The notes under the pieces: model-generated
What the model was told of the DNA's origin: nothing
Database searches by the model: none
Seen by the model: the letters and a program-made list of their open reading frames with translations, nothing else
Shown: positions 22,589 to 30,722 of the stretch, piece after piece
Position numbering within the stretch: the first letter of the stretch is position 1
How the letters are laid out: each line of letters starts with the position of its first letter
Assembly: GCF_002015035.1 (NCBI RefSeq)
Contig: NZ_MUXY01000010.1
Span: 1-30,722 of the forward strand
Direction: 5' to 3'
Length of the DNA: 30,722 nt
Source of the DNA: Haemophilus parahaemolyticus
GTDB taxonomy: Bacteria; Pseudomonadota; Gammaproteobacteria; Enterobacterales; Pasteurellaceae
Program-made: the position numbers and the translations under genes

Positions 22589-23887
22589 TTAGCCTTTCGG
22601 CTTACTCACCATTATCTCAATCACTTGGCGATCCGTATATTGCATACTTCGACTGGCAATGGCACAGAGGTTGTTGATTGAACGGTCGATTTGGTGTTCA
22701 ACAATCCCTTCATTGCCTGTGACTTGCGTATTATCTAATGCCATTAAAATCGATTTATAGCTACAAGTTACGCTGGTAGAAACCTTCATTGCACAACTGT
22801 TTGCCGCACCGTCGCAGATGATGCCGCTGATGTCGCCAATCATACTGCTGATAGCCATACTAATCGCATCGAAACTCTCGGTTAGCAACCATGCTACACC
22901 TGCGCAACTGCCCATTGCCGCAGTGGTTACCGCACAAAGAGCTGAGAGTTTAGGCAGTTTGCTGTGAATATAAATCGCCATTAAATGCGACAGAAACAAG
23001 GCACGGATGAGTTGTTCTTCACTCGCGTTGATATGGCGAGCGACCACTACCACTGGCATCGTGGCAGTAATGCCTTGATTGCCTGAGCCTGAATTACTCA
23101 TTGCAGGTAAATTAGCCCCGCCCATTCGAGCATCGCTCGCTGCTGTAGTTTCAATCACAATGCGGTTAAGCAAATCATCACTAATCAACCCTCGCCCAAT
23201 TTGCTTTTGTAAGGTTCGTCCAATATGTAATCCGTAATCAACTCGCAAACCTTCTTGCGAAAGGGCAGAATTCAGTTCTGCCGCTTTTTGGATAAAACGG
23301 ATTTTGTCTAACTCCACACCCATTGAGAAATCAAACATATCTTTGGCGGTCAGTTCTGAAAAAACACACGGTGCATTACCGCTATCGACCAAACAAGGCA
23401 CAGAGAAAAGTACCTCGCCATTTTTCTCAATATAAATTACATTGGTATGATGGGCGGCAATGCGAACTGTTACGCTATCATTGGCTGCAAATAGCGTTGC
23501 TTCAGAATATAAAATATGCTCAGTATCAGAAATAGTGACATTAACCAGATTTTGGTTGATCATCGCTTTCGCAAGTGCAACTTGTTCTGTTGAAATCGCT
23601 TTTAATACCTCTAAACCTGCCTGATGATCACCTCCAATGGCGCCTATTGCTGCTGCCATTGGGAGCCCAACCGTGCCCGTATTTGGCACGGTAACGCCCA
23701 TTCCATTTTTCATTAAGTTTGATGACACTTTCGCTTCAATACGTTCAGGCAATTTGCCTAAATAATGGCAAGCAGTTGCAGAGGCAAGTGCTAAAGAAAT
23801 GGGTTCAGTACAACCCAATGCGGGTACAACTTCTTCTTGTACAATGCGTAAAATATTTTGTTCAATGGTCGGGTCAAAGGTTCTCAT
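22589..23887 (-). CDS. cyuA: L-cysteine desulfidase CyuA (YhaM/UPF0597 family)
   Basis: This 432-residue cytoplasmic Fe-S enzyme breaks L-cysteine into pyruvate, ammonia and sulfide. Family blocks: [15 protein letters not shown] with the conserved cluster Cys, [16 protein letters not shown], the [20 protein letters not shown] block, and [17 protein letters not shown] with further conserved cysteines. Length is standard. The ATG at 23887 ([10 protein letters not shown]) has GAGA upstream and is preferred to a longer frame from 23911. It is a single gene here; no adjoining cysteine permease (cyuP) is seen. It marks the return to core sequence on the right of the island. Confidence 0.9.
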   Translation of the reverse strand: MRTFDPTIEQNILRIVQEEVVPALGCTEPISLALASATACHYLGKLPERIEAKVSSNLMKNGMGVTVPNTGTVGLPMAAAIGAIGGDHQAGLEVLKAISTEQVALAKAMINQNLVNVTISDTEHILYSEATLFAANDSVTVRIAAHHTNVIYIEKNGEVLFSVPCLVDSGNAPCVFSELTAKDMFDFSMGVELDKIRFIQKAAELNSALSQEGLRVDYGLHIGRTLQKQIGRGLISDDLLNRIVIETTAASDARMGGANLPAMSNSGSGNQGITATMPVVVVARHINASEEQLIRALFLSHLMAIYIHSKLPKLSALCAVTTAAMGSCAGVAWLLTESFDAISMAISSMIGDISGIICDGAANSCAMKVSTSVTCSYKSILMALDNTQVTGNEGIVEHQIDRSINNLCAIASRSMQYTDRQVIEIMVSKPKG

Positions 23888-24012
23888 CGTTTTCTCTTGC
23901 TTATAAAACACACAACTAAAAATTTTAAATGAACTTCGTTTAGCTAAACAGGTCTTATTGTACAGTTTTTTTCATTATGATTAACCCTCATTTCCCCATT
24001 TAAGGACAAAAA

Positions 24013-24555
24013 ATGAAACCATTAAAAGCACTATTAGCCCTTGCTGTCGCAATGACTGCAACCTCTTCTTTTGCTGAAACAGCAAACCCACTTGCCACTT
24101 TTAAACAAGAGGCAAAAACCGCGATTAACAATGAACTTTCTTCAGCAAAAAAAACAGTCACCCAAACTGAATCTTCAGCAGCAACCGATATGAGCAAAAT
24201 GAAAAATGCGGTTGTAGAAAAAGCAAAATCGGAAGTCAAAGCGGTCAAGAACGATGCAAAAACAGCACGCGAAACGTTAAATTCAGTAAAAACAGAAGCA
24301 ACAGAAAAAGTGGATGCTGCCAAATCCGCGACGAAAAATGCCGTAGCAAAAGCAGAAAAAGTAGCAAAAATTAATATCAACAAAGCAGATGCCGCAACGT
24401 TACAAAAATTAAGCGGCATTGGTGAAGCAAAAGCCAAAGCGATTGTTGAATACCGTAACAAAGTGGGCAAAATCAAAAATGCGGCAGAATTAAGCAAAAT
24501 CTCAGGCATTGGTGATGCAACCATTGAGAAAATCAGCCCATATTTAACGTTCTAA
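24013..24555 (+). CDS. ComEA-like competence DNA-binding protein
   Basis: This is a 180-residue exported protein. Residues 1-21 are a signal peptide with cleavage after SSFA. Residues ~25-118 are a very Ala/Lys/Glu-rich, probably long helical spacer (AKSATKNAVAKAEKVAK). The last ~60 residues are a double helix-hairpin-helix: ININKADAATLQKLSGIGEA then AELSKISGIGDATIEKI. This is the ComEA/ComE1 double-strand DNA receptor that pulls DNA into the periplasm during natural transformation, in line with the many USS. The long spacer is unusual in comparison with the short H. influenzae form. AAGGA lies 6 nt upstream of the ATG. Confidence 0.88.
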   Translation: MKPLKALLALAVAMTATSSFAETANPLATFKQEAKTAINNELSSAKKTVTQTESSAATDMSKMKNAVVEKAKSEVKAVKNDAKTARETLNSVKTEATEKVDAAKSATKNAVAKAEKVAKININKADAATLQKLSGIGEAKAKAIVEYRNKVGKIKNAAELSKISGIGDATIEKISPYLTF

Positions 24556-24584
24556 CCTTATTCCAAATACGATAAAGACCTCAC

Positions 24585-24632
24585 AAGCGGTACATTTTTT
24601 GCGGAGATTTGCAAAATTTATACCGCTTTTTT
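24585..24632. terminator. Terminator formed by a USS and a partial complement
   Basis: AAGCGGTA (24585-24592) pairs with TACCGCTT (24621-24628), followed by TTTTTT. Lies between convergent comEA-like and acyltransferase genes. Confidence 0.6.
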
Positions 24633-24642
24633 CATAGGTTAA

Positions 24643-27600
24643 TCATCTAGTGAGCATTACTGCCAATGCTTTTGCCCCTTTGAAATCAACTTTACCAGCT
24701 CCCAACAATGGAATTTCATCAACCAACAGAACTCGGCTTGGCAACATAATTGGTGGCACGTTGAGTGATTTAATTCGCGCATTGATTTCCTCTAAACTTA
24801 GTGCCGATTTCACCAACAAGACAATTTTCTCGCCTTTTTTATCATCTTCCACCGCAACCGCGACAAATTGATGTTCATCATTTAGCACTTGAGCGATATT
24901 TTCTTCAACCGAGCCAAGACTAATCATTTCACCACCTATTTTGGCAAAGCGGGAATAGCGGTCGACAATGGTCACAAAGCCATTTTCATCAATATGCCCT
25001 TTATCGCCCGTTTTGTAATAACGCACGCCATCCAGCTCGGCAATCACCTCTGCCGTTTTTTCTGGATCATTCAAGTAACCTTTCATTACCTGACCGCCAC
25101 CAATCAGAATTAAGCCATCTTCACCCACAGGCAATTCTCCCAGCGTATTTAGATCGACAATTTTTATGATCGTACCTGGTAATGACATACCCACAGAGCC
25201 CACTTTATTGAAGCTAAACTCTTTTAACGTATCTGGGTCGAGAATATTTGGCATATTCACGCTTGCCACTGGGGTGGTTTCGGTTGCACCATACCCTTCG
25301 TAGATCTCTAAACCAAATTTCAATCGGAACGCTTCTTTCACATCTGGTTTGAGTTTTTCCGCTCCTGCAATCACCATTCGCACACTTTGCAACATCAACG
25401 GATGAAGTTTTTTGTTACGCGTATATAAGCGGAAGAAAGTTGATGTGCCAAACAGGATGCTGACGTTATGTCTTGCACACATTTTACCCACTTCTGCCCC
25501 ATCGGTCGGGTCAGCAACGCTTACCATTTTAATCCCTTCGCAAAGTGGCAATAAGGTTGTAACCGTTAAGCCGAAAGAGTGGAAAATTGGCAATGAATTT
25601 AAAATCACATCCTCTTTGTGGAAATTGAGCAATTCACTTACTTGTTTGATGTTGGTGAGTAAATTTTTATGACTAATTTCAATGCCTTTCGGGTCGCCTT
25701 CACTGCCACTACTAAATAAGATTACTGCGGTATCACTTAATTGAATTTCTGCAAAGTACATCAATTTAATCCACCACACTGGTACAAGTAATGCCGTGAG
25801 CATCGCTTTCACTTTTTCGCCTTTGGTAAATTGTTTTGCAATTTCGTCCGCTTGTAATAACTTGCCTGCCAACACTTCATCGAAACAGAAGCCTTTTGCA
25901 TTTAGTTTGTTGAGGAATTTCTCGGCTGAAATCACATGCTCAATTTCAGCTTTGGCAAGTGCTTTTGCCATCACCTCAGGGCTTAGCGTATAGTTTAGGT
26001 TTACAGACACCTTGCCGATAATCATCAACGCCATATTCACAATTGCTCCAATCGCGGAGCTTGGTAACAACACGCCCACGTTTTTCGCATCACCAAGTTG
26101 TGTTTTCAACGCCTTACTCATCAATAACACTGCAGTAATGAATTTCAAGTTGTTGAGTTTCATACCTTGACTATCTACCACGCACTCTTTAAATAAATTT
26201 GCTTTTGCGTTATTAAGCCAGTGATGCGTAAGCGGTTTGCGTTTCTGCATCACTTTTTCCCACACAGAATAAGAGAGCTCCAGCACTTTTTGTTTCATCG
26301 CAGTTGCATCAATAAAGCCGTGAATTGGCTTACCGAATGCCACCAAGATTTCACGTTTGCCTTGGCGTTTGGTTAAGTTTTTGTAGAAGCTATTCGCACG
26401 TGAGAAACTGCTGCCCCATAAGCCACGTAAATAGAATGGCACGGTGGTCACATTTTCCAAATCTTTTAACACGTGCTCAAAACCTTTTTTGAACTCATTG
26501 ATTTGACCGTTATAGCTAATATGACCTTCAGGGAACAACGCTACTACTTCACCGTTTTGAAGATATTTACGAATAGTTTCAATCGACTCACGGCTTGAAC
26601 CAGCCCCAATTGGAATGACTTTAAAAATGCGTAAGAACCAAGTGAGATACCATTTGTTGTAAATCGGACGGAACATCACAAATTTAATCGCACGTGGGCT
26701 TGCGGCTTGTAACACGAGCCAGTCGATCCAGCTGATATGGTTTCCTAGCAATAACACGCCACCACTTTGCGGTAAGTTTTTCAACCCTTCCACGTGGAAA
26801 CGGTAGTTTGTTTTCAACAACGGTAATAACAACAAGCGGGTGAATAAGTGCGGAAGTTGCCACATTGCATAGAAACTGCCTAGCAAGCAAACCACCGATA
26901 CGGTTAAGAATAAACCTGTGATTGAAACGCTAAACTCTACAAATAGAATGCTAAGCAGCAAGAAGCCAACCATAAAGACATTTTGCACAAAGTTGTTGCC
27001 CGCCATAATTTTGCCGCTGATTTTTTCAGGGGCAAAATATTGGATGGTTGCATTTAACGGCACGATAAATAATCCACCGAAGAAACCAAATCCAAAAGAG
27101 CAAAGCATTAACATTGCGTTGTTTTGCACAAGCGTTAGGCAAAAAAGCGAAACGAAAATCCCTAATGCTCCAACGGGTACAATCCCAAGCTCAATGTGTA
27201 ATTTTGATGCCTTGCCCGCAAGGTATGATCCCACGATTAAACCTAAACCGCTTACCGCAAGGATGGCTTGGATGATAACCGCATTATCTGCGTTAAACTG
27301 CGCTTTATAGTGTGCCGGGAAAGCCGCCACAATTACTTGCGATACGCCCCAGAACAAGCTTAACCCAATCACACTTAACCAGATATTTTTATCTGAACGC
27401 AAGGTGCGGATATTATCGCGTAAGTAGCCTAGCGAAAGGTATTTCGACATTGCAAATTTTTCTTCATTTTCGACCGCTTGTTGGCTGAAGAAAGGAATTT
27501 TGAAAGCAAAGAATGCTTCTAATGCACTAAATGCAACCAAAGCAACACCAATCCACCACACACTTTGCAGCACAGTATTCGGCTCACTTGAAGCAACATA

Positions 27601-28092
27601 ATGGCTTTCAAATAAAATCGAGAATGCAAAAGAGCTAAACAAAATTGCCACAATGGTCAACGCTTGAATAACCCCATTCGCAAAACCAATGTTTTCCGTG
27701 CCTACAATTGATTTAACAATGCTGTATTTTGCAGGCGAATAAACTGCACTTTGTGCTGCAAGCACAAGAGTTAACGCAAAAGCAAGATAAAACTGCCCGA
27801 TGAGATAACTCACTAAAATAGCCCCGCTAATACCAACGGCTACAAGGCTACTCCAACGGATCACTTTGGTTCGGCAGAATTTATCGTTAATAAAGGCAGA
27901 TGGCGAGAAAAGGAAGATAAACGGCAATAAAATCATTGCGTTGATTAGTGCAGTTAACATCACCAAAGTGTTACCCTCAAAACTTTTGAGTAGCACATTT
28001 TGGATAGTGATTTTATGGGCAAGATCAACACTTGCATTTAAAAAGGCAATGGCTAAATAGGGCAAAAAGCCCGCGTGTTTTAAGAGTTTCAT
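24643..28092 (-). CDS. aas: LplT-Aas fusion: lysophospholipid transporter / acyltransferase / acyl-ACP synthetase
   Basis: This 1149-residue inner-membrane protein joins three domains. Residues 1-~410 are a 12-helix MFS transporter of LplT type (lysophospholipid flipping). About 425-640 is a PlsC-type acyltransferase with NHISWIDW (His near 452) and FPEGHIS near 520. About 660-1149 is an AMP-binding acyl-ACP synthetase with VILFSSGSEGDPKGIEIS near 790, YEGYGATETTP near 935, and the late YKTGDKG block. In E. coli LplT and Aas are two adjacent genes; Aas re-acylates 2-acyl-lysophosphatidylethanolamine. Here a single chain could import, activate and re-acylate. All active-site motifs appear intact. 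The start overlaps the MerR gene's stop by 4 nt. Confidence 0.93.
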   Translation of the reverse strand: MKLLKHAGFLPYLAIAFLNASVDLAHKITIQNVLLKSFEGNTLVMLTALINAMILLPFIFLFSPSAFINDKFCRTKVIRWSSLVAVGISGAILVSYLIGQFYLAFALTLVLAAQSAVYSPAKYSIVKSIVGTENIGFANGVIQALTIVAILFSSFAFSILFESHYVASSEPNTVLQSVWWIGVALVAFSALEAFFAFKIPFFSQQAVENEEKFAMSKYLSLGYLRDNIRTLRSDKNIWLSVIGLSLFWGVSQVIVAAFPAHYKAQFNADNAVIIQAILAVSGLGLIVGSYLAGKASKLHIELGIVPVGALGIFVSLFCLTLVQNNAMLMLCSFGFGFFGGLFIVPLNATIQYFAPEKISGKIMAGNNFVQNVFMVGFLLLSILFVEFSVSITGLFLTVSVVCLLGSFYAMWQLPHLFTRLLLLPLLKTNYRFHVEGLKNLPQSGGVLLLGNHISWIDWLVLQAASPRAIKFVMFRPIYNKWYLTWFLRIFKVIPIGAGSSRESIETIRKYLQNGEVVALFPEGHISYNGQINEFKKGFEHVLKDLENVTTVPFYLRGLWGSSFSRANSFYKNLTKRQGKREILVAFGKPIHGFIDATAMKQKVLELSYSVWEKVMQKRKPLTHHWLNNAKANLFKECVVDSQGMKLNNLKFITAVLLMSKALKTQLGDAKNVGVLLPSSAIGAIVNMALMIIGKVSVNLNYTLSPEVMAKALAKAEIEHVISAEKFLNKLNAKGFCFDEVLAGKLLQADEIAKQFTKGEKVKAMLTALLVPVWWIKLMYFAEIQLSDTAVILFSSGSEGDPKGIEISHKNLLTNIKQVSELLNFHKEDVILNSLPIFHSFGLTVTTLLPLCEGIKMVSVADPTDGAEVGKMCARHNVSILFGTSTFFRLYTRNKKLHPLMLQSVRMVIAGAEKLKPDVKEAFRLKFGLEIYEGYGATETTPVASVNMPNILDPDTLKEFSFNKVGSVGMSLPGTIIKIVDLNTLGELPVGEDGLILIGGGQVMKGYLNDPEKTAEVIAELDGVRYYKTGDKGHIDENGFVTIVDRYSRFAKIGGEMISLGSVEENIAQVLNDEHQFVAVAVEDDKKGEKIVLLVKSALSLEEINARIKSLNVPPIMLPSRVLLVDEIPLLGAGKVDFKGAKALAVMLTR

Positions 28093-28730
28093 AATTGAAT
28101 CTCCTGTTGATAAACCGCTAAGGTTTTCATATTAAGAAGGTAAGGTTTTACCACCAGCAATAAATCAAAAAGGTGTTTTAATCTTTCATCTTTTTGCTCA
28201 TTTTCTTTAATGGCAGAAATTGTGAGATCAACTTCTTGCGGAGCTAATGTTTTTGCTGCTTGCAAGTAGCTATTTAACATCGCACGTTCCGCTTCATTAC
28301 AACGGTAAATAATCGCTAAAATTTCTCGCTCTTTGCCCGTAAAAATGCCATTACGAGGGTTTAACAAGCCTTCATCTACCATTTGGTTTAAAACCTGTTC
28401 AGAAATCCCAAACTCTTGGCAAAGTGCTTCGGGCGAGAAGGTTTCGTTTTCTGCGCCCATAATAATGCCAATCAATGAAATCAAGCTCTCATAAGGGTTT
28501 TGCCAATCAAATTCAGAATGGGCAAACAAATCTTTGATTTGTGAAATAGAAGCATTAAAGTTAGTTTGCAGATATTTGATAAATGCCAACAATGACACAC
28601 ATCGTTCATCATAAAGATGAAAGTTCGGCTTATCTTTTACAGGTTCAGGCAACAACCCCTCTTTAACATAATAAAGAATGGTGGATTTCGGCGTTTGGCT
28701 GAACTTCACCAAATCATTCATTTTGAGCAT
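28089..28730 (-). CDS. MerR-family transcriptional regulator of the acyltransferase gene
   Basis: This is a 213-residue protein. The N-terminal winged helix MNDLVKFSQTPKSTILYYVK is the MerR pattern with a Thr/Tyr wing, followed by EGLLPEPVKDKPNFHLYDER. A second HTH-like part lies near residues ~98-130 (LCQEFGISEQVLNQMVDEGL). The C-terminal helices form a probable effector region without an obvious metal-binding cysteine cluster, so the signal may be a lipid or other small molecule. GGAG is 6 nt before the ATG at 28730. It overlaps the LplT-Aas gene (ATGA), so it probably regulates that gene and itself. Confidence 0.88.
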   Translation of the reverse strand: MLKMNDLVKFSQTPKSTILYYVKEGLLPEPVKDKPNFHLYDERCVSLLAFIKYLQTNFNASISQIKDLFAHSEFDWQNPYESLISLIGIIMGAENETFSPEALCQEFGISEQVLNQMVDEGLLNPRNGIFTGKEREILAIIYRCNEAERAMLNSYLQAAKTLAPQEVDLTISAIKENEQKDERLKHLFDLLLVVKPYLLNMKTLAVYQQEIQL

Positions 28731-28773
28731 AAAAACTCCTTTTCATAAAATCGTATTGATTAAATTGGCTGCT

Positions 28774-28815
28774 ATTTTAATCTCCTTAAAATAAAAGTAA
28801 AGAGTAACACTTTAC
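28774..28815. promoter_or_regulatory. Candidate MerR operators between the MerR gene and fklB
   Basis: Two 19-bp inverted repeats: ATTTTAA-TCTCC-TTAAAAT at 28774-28792 and GTAAAG-N7-CTTTAC at 28797-28815. MerR sites are commonly such dyads set between promoter elements. No unequivocal -35/-10 pair is seen. Confidence 0.4.
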
Positions 28816-28937
28816 ACATTTAGTAAAATTTGCAAATTTATTTTGAAATTAAATCGCTTTTTTCTTGCTTTGCCTTGTATTCACCAAATTCAGCCCCATA
28901 ACTGCCAAGTCTTAACTTAAATAGAAGGAATAAAAAA

Positions 28938-29567
28938 ATGGCATTAGATTTCAACTCAGTGAAATTCGACAGCGTAGAAGCAAAAGGCGGCTACGGTATC
29001 GGTTTACAAATCGGTCAGCAACTTTTAGGTAGCGGAATGGACGTAGATGCAGAAGCGGTCGCACGGGGTATCTACGATGTGTTAAATCAAAACCCACCTG
29101 CATTAGATTTAAACGAAGTGACGCAAGCACTTCAAACATTAAGCCAACGTGCTGAAGAAGCCCAAATGGCAGCATTCAAAGCATTAGATGAAGAGAATAA
29201 AGCGTTCTTAGAAGAGAACAAAAAAGCAGCAGGCGTGAACACCACTGAAAGCGGTTTACAATACGAAGTATTAAGCGAAGGCACAGGCGAAACACCAAAA
29301 GCAGACAGCACCGTTCGTGTTCACTACACAGGTTCTTTAATTGACGGTACGGTTTTCGACAGCTCAGTAAAACGCGGCACACCAGCTGAATTCCCAGTAA
29401 ACGGCGTGATCAAAGGTTGGACTGAAGCATTACAAATGATGCCAGTTGGCTCAAAATGGCGTTTAACTATCCCTCACGAATTAGCTTATGGCGAACGAGG
29501 TGCAGGTGCATCAATTCCTCCATTTGCAACATTAGTGTTTGAAGTAGAATTATTGGATATTCTTTAA
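28938..29567 (+). CDS. fklB: FKBP-type peptidyl-prolyl isomerase FklB (FKBP22)
   Basis: This 209-residue protein has no signal peptide and should be cytosolic, as E. coli FklB. Residues ~1-95 are the helical dimerisation domain ([20 protein letters not shown] through a charged helix ending AFLEENKK). Residues ~105-209 are the FKBP domain: [77 protein letters not shown] and [10 protein letters not shown]. These carry the usual active-site Tyr, Asp, Phe and Trp. Single gene with its own terminator; codon choice is strongly biased, suggesting high expression. Confidence 0.95.
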   Translation: MALDFNSVKFDSVEAKGGYGIGLQIGQQLLGSGMDVDAEAVARGIYDVLNQNPPALDLNEVTQALQTLSQRAEEAQMAAFKALDEENKAFLEENKKAAGVNTTESGLQYEVLSEGTGETPKADSTVRVHYTGSLIDGTVFDSSVKRGTPAEFPVNGVIKGWTEALQMMPVGSKWRLTIPHELAYGERGAGASIPPFATLVFEVELLDIL

Positions 29568-29588
29568 TTTCTCCATAACTCACAAAGA

Positions 29589-29618
29589 AAGGCGAACACC
29601 GTGTTCGCCTTATTTTTT
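29589..29618 (+). terminator. Terminator of fklB
   Basis: AAGGCGAACAC (29589-29599) pairs with GTGTTCGCCTT (29601-29611); a T-rich tail follows. Confidence 0.85.
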
Positions 29619-29627
29619 ACTTCCTCG

Positions 29628-29870
29628 ACCCAAGATACACACGCCATCAAGGTTGTGAGCCAGTTCTGGGCTGGCAATCAACACCACACCAATCACCGCC
29701 AACACAAGGCTGAATAGCTATATTTTGCTCTGTTTTTCCGCAAAGAAAAAGTAACCAATGCCCGCCAAAAAGAAAATCTGCAAGCTGTTCAGCAACGTAG
29801 AAATTCCTGACCCCACCGCATAAATACTTTCGTACCAAAAGGCAAGAAAAATGCCTGATAACGCGACAAA
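29628..29870 (-). pseudogene. Internal fragment of an EamA/DMT-family transporter
   Basis: On the minus strand the frame reads FVALSGIFLAFWYESIYAVG, SGISTLLNSLQIFFLAGIGYF, then FAEKQSKI, a TAG stop, LFSLVLAVIGVVLIASPELA. This resembles a late pair of membrane helices of an EamA (drug/metabolite transporter) protein. There is no start or end, a stop codon lies inside and the frame opens at a stop. It is decayed DNA between fklB and the urease cluster. Confidence 0.65.
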
Positions 29871-29883
29871 CTAAAAATAACGA

Positions 29884-30699
29884 TTATAGCACTTTTAACT
29901 GCTTACCCATTTTTTCAAACAACTGCTGAATCGTCTCCGCCCGACGCCCTAGCACACGCACCATCAAGCCACTTTCATTCAGCTGGGAAATGCCTATCAG
30001 TAGATCTTTTTCTTCCGCATTTTGTTGCTGCAAGGCTTGCACTTGTTGTTTGATTTCCGCATTATTTTTCGCTAAATTTAGATAAGTCAGCGAACCTTGG
30101 TGGAAGTAATTTTCCATCTGGCTCAAAGCGCTGAGGTTCATTTTCGATGGCAGCCATTGAATACAATCACTGACAAGCGGTCGTTTTTTGCCATCGTTTT
30201 GCACAGCATAAATCTTCAAATGGGAGGAAAACTGACGAAAGGCAAAACGTTCATCATTCAACACCCGACCAATCGCTACGATTTCACCGTAAATCAGCTC
30301 GCTTTGTTCGCCCATTTCAATCTGGGTTTGCTGCTTAAAAACGGAATCTTTATGCAACACCAGTGGATGCGGCAAATAGAACAAACGGCTGTTTTCCGCA
30401 AGCGAAATATGGGTTGTCTGCATCGCACTCTCGCCTTCATTCATCGCCTGCACTCGAGTAAATGCCTGCGTATTGAGCGAAAGAGCGGTCAATTTTGCCA
30501 ATGAAATGTCAATCTCTAACACATCGCCCGCCAGCACTCCCGGAGAGGATGACATCTGCATCGCATTCAAGCCATTAACCCACGCATCATCGTAACTTGG
30601 CAACGTTATCACTTTAAACGGTGGCGTCGCAAAGTACTCGGCAAGCTGGGTTTTGCCGCTTTGGGAAAGTTTGGTGGAAAGGGATAATTTGCTGTTCAT
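29884..30699 (-). CDS. ureD: Urease accessory protein UreD (UreH)
   Basis: This 271-residue accessory protein binds apo-urease and, with UreF and UreG, allows insertion of nickel into the active site. Recognisable family blocks: PGVLAGDVLEIDISL, with the common GD motif, AFTRVQAMNEGESAMQTTH, LPHPLVLHKDSVFKQQTQIE and IVAIGRVLNDERFAF. Length is normal. The ATG at 30699 lies 24 nt from the edge; GGGAG just inside the edge is too far upstream to be an ideal ribosome-binding site. The remaining urease genes would lie to the right, upstream on this strand. UreD is at the 3' end of Pasteurellaceae urease operons, in line with this layout. Confidence 0.92.
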   Translation of the reverse strand: MNSKLSLSTKLSQSGKTQLAEYFATPPFKVITLPSYDDAWVNGLNAMQMSSSPGVLAGDVLEIDISLAKLTALSLNTQAFTRVQAMNEGESAMQTTHISLAENSRLFYLPHPLVLHKDSVFKQQTQIEMGEQSELIYGEIVAIGRVLNDERFAFRQFSSHLKIYAVQNDGKKRPLVSDCIQWLPSKMNLSALSQMENYFHQGSLTYLNLAKNNAEIKQQVQALQQQNAEEKDLLIGISQLNESGLMVRVLGRRAETIQQLFEKMGKQLKVL

Positions 30700-30722
30700 A
30701 GATTTTGTAGATACTGTCTCCC

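Noticed and set aside
24000..24524. Long open frame on the minus strand opposite the ComEA-like gene (174 codons).
   Set aside because: It is the antisense shadow of an Ala/Lys-rich gene, starts without a ribosome-binding site and gives a low-complexity Ala/Phe/Ser product.
30097..30504. Plus-strand frame of 135 codons opposite ureD.
   Set aside because: The ureD frame is clear; this one has no recognised family and no ribosome-binding site.

Overview
The window looks like a chromosomal segment of a Pasteurellaceae bacterium, most likely of the Actinobacillus pleuropneumoniae branch. The sequence repeatedly carries the 9-mer ACAAGCGGT or its complement, which is the uptake signal (USS) of the 'Apl' subclade. 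It is often placed as inverted pairs that double as terminators. Gene content and order agree: mutY-yggX-mltC, hslVU, fklB, a comEA-type competence gene and the edge of a urease cluster (ureD). The species call is an inference.

Region 1 (1-760) holds the start of a lipoprotein gene and a divergent XRE-type regulator. Region 2 (758-6719) is a compact sulfate-ester module: a TauE/SafE (TSUP) anion exporter transcribed leftward, and a rightward operon of a sodium:solute symporter, a cytoplasmic type I sulfatase, a Crp/Fnr-family regulator and an anaerobic sulfatase-maturating radical SAM enzyme. The divergent control region has three 16-bp palindromes of Crp/Fnr type, two of them spaced as class II activator sites for the two promoters. 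The simplest reading is that a sulfated compound is imported and desulfated inside the cell, with sulfur oxyanion export by TSUP.

Region 3 (6798-14755) is housekeeping: a hexose-6-phosphate mutarotase, ffh, tRNA-Asn and tRNA-Phe, mltC-yggX-mutY, gloA2 and hslVU with a sigma-32-like promoter. Two related ~120-nt repeats sit beside ffh and between hslV and hslU.

Region 4 (14769-22500) is an accessory island of lower GC inserted between hslU and cyuA. It contains a hypothetical membrane protein, an IS3-type remnant, a truncated ORF, a solitary Mrr-like nuclease, a three-gene operon (stand-alone FtsK-gamma-like domain, SIR2 deacylase, PP2C phosphatase), a RhuM-Fic protein, a UDG-like protein paired with an OGFr-domain protein, and a 5'-nucleotidase-domain protein followed by the first 29 codons of a second, broken SIR2 gene. 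Three Haemophilus-type USS (AAGTGCGGT) occur only here, which suggests import from another Pasteurellaceae lineage. No integrase, methyltransferase or CRISPR array is visible.

Region 5 (22589-30722) returns to core genes: cyuA (cysteine desulfidase), a comEA-like gene, a giant LplT-PlsC-acyl-ACP synthetase fusion coupled to a MerR regulator, fklB, a decayed EamA transporter fragment and ureD. The most interesting candidates are the SIR2/PP2C/FtsK-gamma operon and the palindrome-controlled sulfatase module.
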